Shown here: positions 4,904 through 5,842 of the stretch, piece after piece
Layout of the letters: every line of letters begins with the position of its first letter
Position numbering within the stretch: the first letter of the stretch is position 1
Assembly (NCBI GenBank): GCA_003648845.1
Contig: QMQA01000091.1
Coordinates: 1-5,842 of the forward strand
Origin: Candidatus Aerophobota bacterium
GTDB taxonomy: Bacteria > Aerophobota > Aerophobia > Aerophobales > B3-G15
DNA: 5,842 nucleotides
Direction: 5' to 3'
Program-made: the position numbers and the translations under genes
Notes under the pieces: model-generated
Databases searched by the model: none
What the model saw: only the letters and a program-made list of their open reading frames with translations
What the model was told of the DNA's origin: nothing

Positions 4904-5842
4904 ATGACACTCAGGGAAAAAGTGGAGAATTTCAGAGAAGAAATGGAAAAATATGTGAGAGAGTACGGCTCACCTGAAGGACTTGATCTCCGAGATAAAA
5001 AGGATGTAATAGAATACGTCAAAGAAAAAGGTATAGATTCCATCCGCCTCTGGTTCACCGACCTTTTGGGATTCCTTAAAAGTTTCAGCATCAATCCTGC
5101 TGAGCTTCAAGACGCATTTTCCCATGGAATGGGCTTTGACGGCTCTTCAATACTTGGATATAAGAGAATTCAGGAAAGTGATATGGTAGCTTTTCCTTTA
5201 GCAGAAACAGCTCAGCTGATTCCCTTTAAAATAGGTGGTAGCAAAGCTCTCAGAATGTTCGCATCTATTTATACACCGGCTGGAGAACCTTACCTCAGTG
5301 ATACAAGACATATCTTGATAAAGAATCTGGAAAAACTTGCCCGGTATAATCTGACCCATATGAATATCGGGCCTGAGGCAGAATATTTTTATTTCGCTAA
5401 TAAAAAAGAGGCACAAATTATTGATGAGGCCGGTTATTTTGATCTGAATCCTGTTGATGAAGGAGACAATCTTAGAGAGGCAACTATCTTTGCCCTGCAA
5501 AGTATGAAGATACCTGTTGAGTATTCACACCATGAAGTTGCACCCTCTCAACAAGAGATTGACCTCAAGTACAAAGATGCTCTAACCATGGCTGATAATC
5601 TACAGACTCATAAATGGCTGGTAAAAGAAATAGCGTTGAGGAACGGGGTTCACGCTACCTTTATGCCCAAACCACTAAAAGGTGAAAACGGTTCTGGAAT
5701 GCATATTCACCTTTCTCTCTTTCAAAATAAAAAAAACGCCTTTTTTTCACCGGATGACCCTTACAATTTATCCTCTATGGCAAAGTATTTTTTAGCCGGT
5801 ATCCTCAAACACAGCAGAGAAATATGCCTTATAACCAATCAA
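4904..5842 (+). CDS. glnA: Type I glutamine synthetase, 3'-truncated by window edge
   Basis: The protein would make glutamine from glutamate, ammonia and ATP in the cytosol as a dodecamer. AAAGGAGG lies 5 nt before the ATG, and 313 codons are open to the window edge. Active-site landmarks are FDGSS (78-82, equivalent of the Asp50 ammonium-site loop), ESDM (91-94), GPEAEYF (156-162; metal-binding Glu158 and Glu160), HHEVAPSQQEID (209-220; Glu211 and Glu218), and FMPKPLKGENGSGMHIH (253-269; metal-binding His267). All of these are intact. Aligning by landmarks, it has about 29 extra N-terminal residues (the helical MTLREKVENFREEMEKYVRE and following) compared with E. coli GlnA. It is about 30 residues shorter between the two glutamate pairs, which matches the GSI-alpha type lacking the beta-subdivision insertion. 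The usual P-D after SDM-x-x-x is P-L here (SDMVAFPLAE). A GS-like enzyme acting on another amine cannot be excluded. It is transcribed from its own promoter. Confidence 0.9.
   Translation, partial: MTLREKVENFREEMEKYVREYGSPEGLDLRDKKDVIEYVKEKGIDSIRLWFTDLLGFLKSFSINPAELQDAFSHGMGFDGSSILGYKRIQESDMVAFPLAETAQLIPFKIGGSKALRMFASIYTPAGEPYLSDTRHILIKNLEKLARYNLTHMNIGPEAEYFYFANKKEAQIIDEAGYFDLNPVDEGDNLREATIFALQSMKIPVEYSHHEVAPSQQEIDLKYKDALTMADNLQTHKWLVKEIALRNGVHATFMPKPLKGENGSGMHIHLSLFQNKKNAFFSPDDPYNLSSMAKYFLAGILKHSREICLITNQ

Noticed and set aside
5198..5500. Minus-strand open frame of 100 codons inside the glutamine synthetase gene
   Set aside because: The opposite strand encodes intact glutamine synthetase motifs throughout, so this is a shadow.
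1..5842. CRISPR array, tRNA/rRNA gene, insertion sequence, toxin-antitoxin or phage-defence system
   Set aside because: No regularly spaced repeats, cloverleaf-like segments, transposase motifs, terminal inverted repeats or defence-gene signatures were seen. The genes present are mostly housekeeping or envelope functions.

Overview
The window reads as ordinary chromosomal DNA from a low-to-moderate-GC (roughly 40% by eye) diderm bacterium. The diderm inference rests on one gene, a signal-peptide-bearing PorV/TraF-like outer-membrane beta-barrel protein. Strong AGGAGG ribosome binding sites and TTGACA/TATAAT-like promoters would suit a Firmicutes-related or candidate-phylum diderm such as Halanaerobiales or Atribacterota. 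That placement is an inference and is not proven by anything here.

Layout from left to right. (1) The 3' part of a class IV PLP aminotransferase, most like aminodeoxychorismate lyase (PabC), on the plus strand. It converges with and overlaps by 38 nt a DUF72 (YecE-like) gene on the minus strand. (2) An intergenic region that fires both ways, with one promoter for DUF72 and one for the outer-membrane protein, separated by a long A/T-flanked hairpin that looks like a bidirectional terminator. (3) The outer-membrane protein, 344 aa from the RBS-supported start. (4) A minus-strand pair: a complete GT4-type glycosyltransferase followed by a degraded reading frame that carries a frameshift and probably an in-frame stop. 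The degraded frame may be what remains of a second glycosyltransferase. (5) A compact divergent control region with overlapping -35 boxes and an 18-bp palindrome over one -10 box. It drives the glycosyltransferase leftward and a 71-aa small basic protein of unknown function rightward. (6) A short remnant of a sugar ABC-transporter inner-membrane permease (MalF/UgpA type). (7) The first 313 codons of a type I glutamine synthetase with its own promoter and RBS; the gene runs off the right edge.

The genes do not form one pathway. PabC (folate), glutamine synthetase (nitrogen assimilation), a glycosyltransferase (glycan or glycolipid synthesis) and an envelope barrel sit side by side as short transcription units. 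Two of the units are decayed: the glycosyltransferase neighbour and the sugar-transport permease. This suggests local gene loss around sugar uptake and glycan genes.

No mobile element, CRISPR array, tRNA or rRNA was seen, and no convincing new multi-gene system. The points most worth a second look are the decayed gene at 2635-2977, the divergent promoter with palindrome at 4211-4261, the permease remnant, and the atypical N-terminus of the glutamine synthetase.
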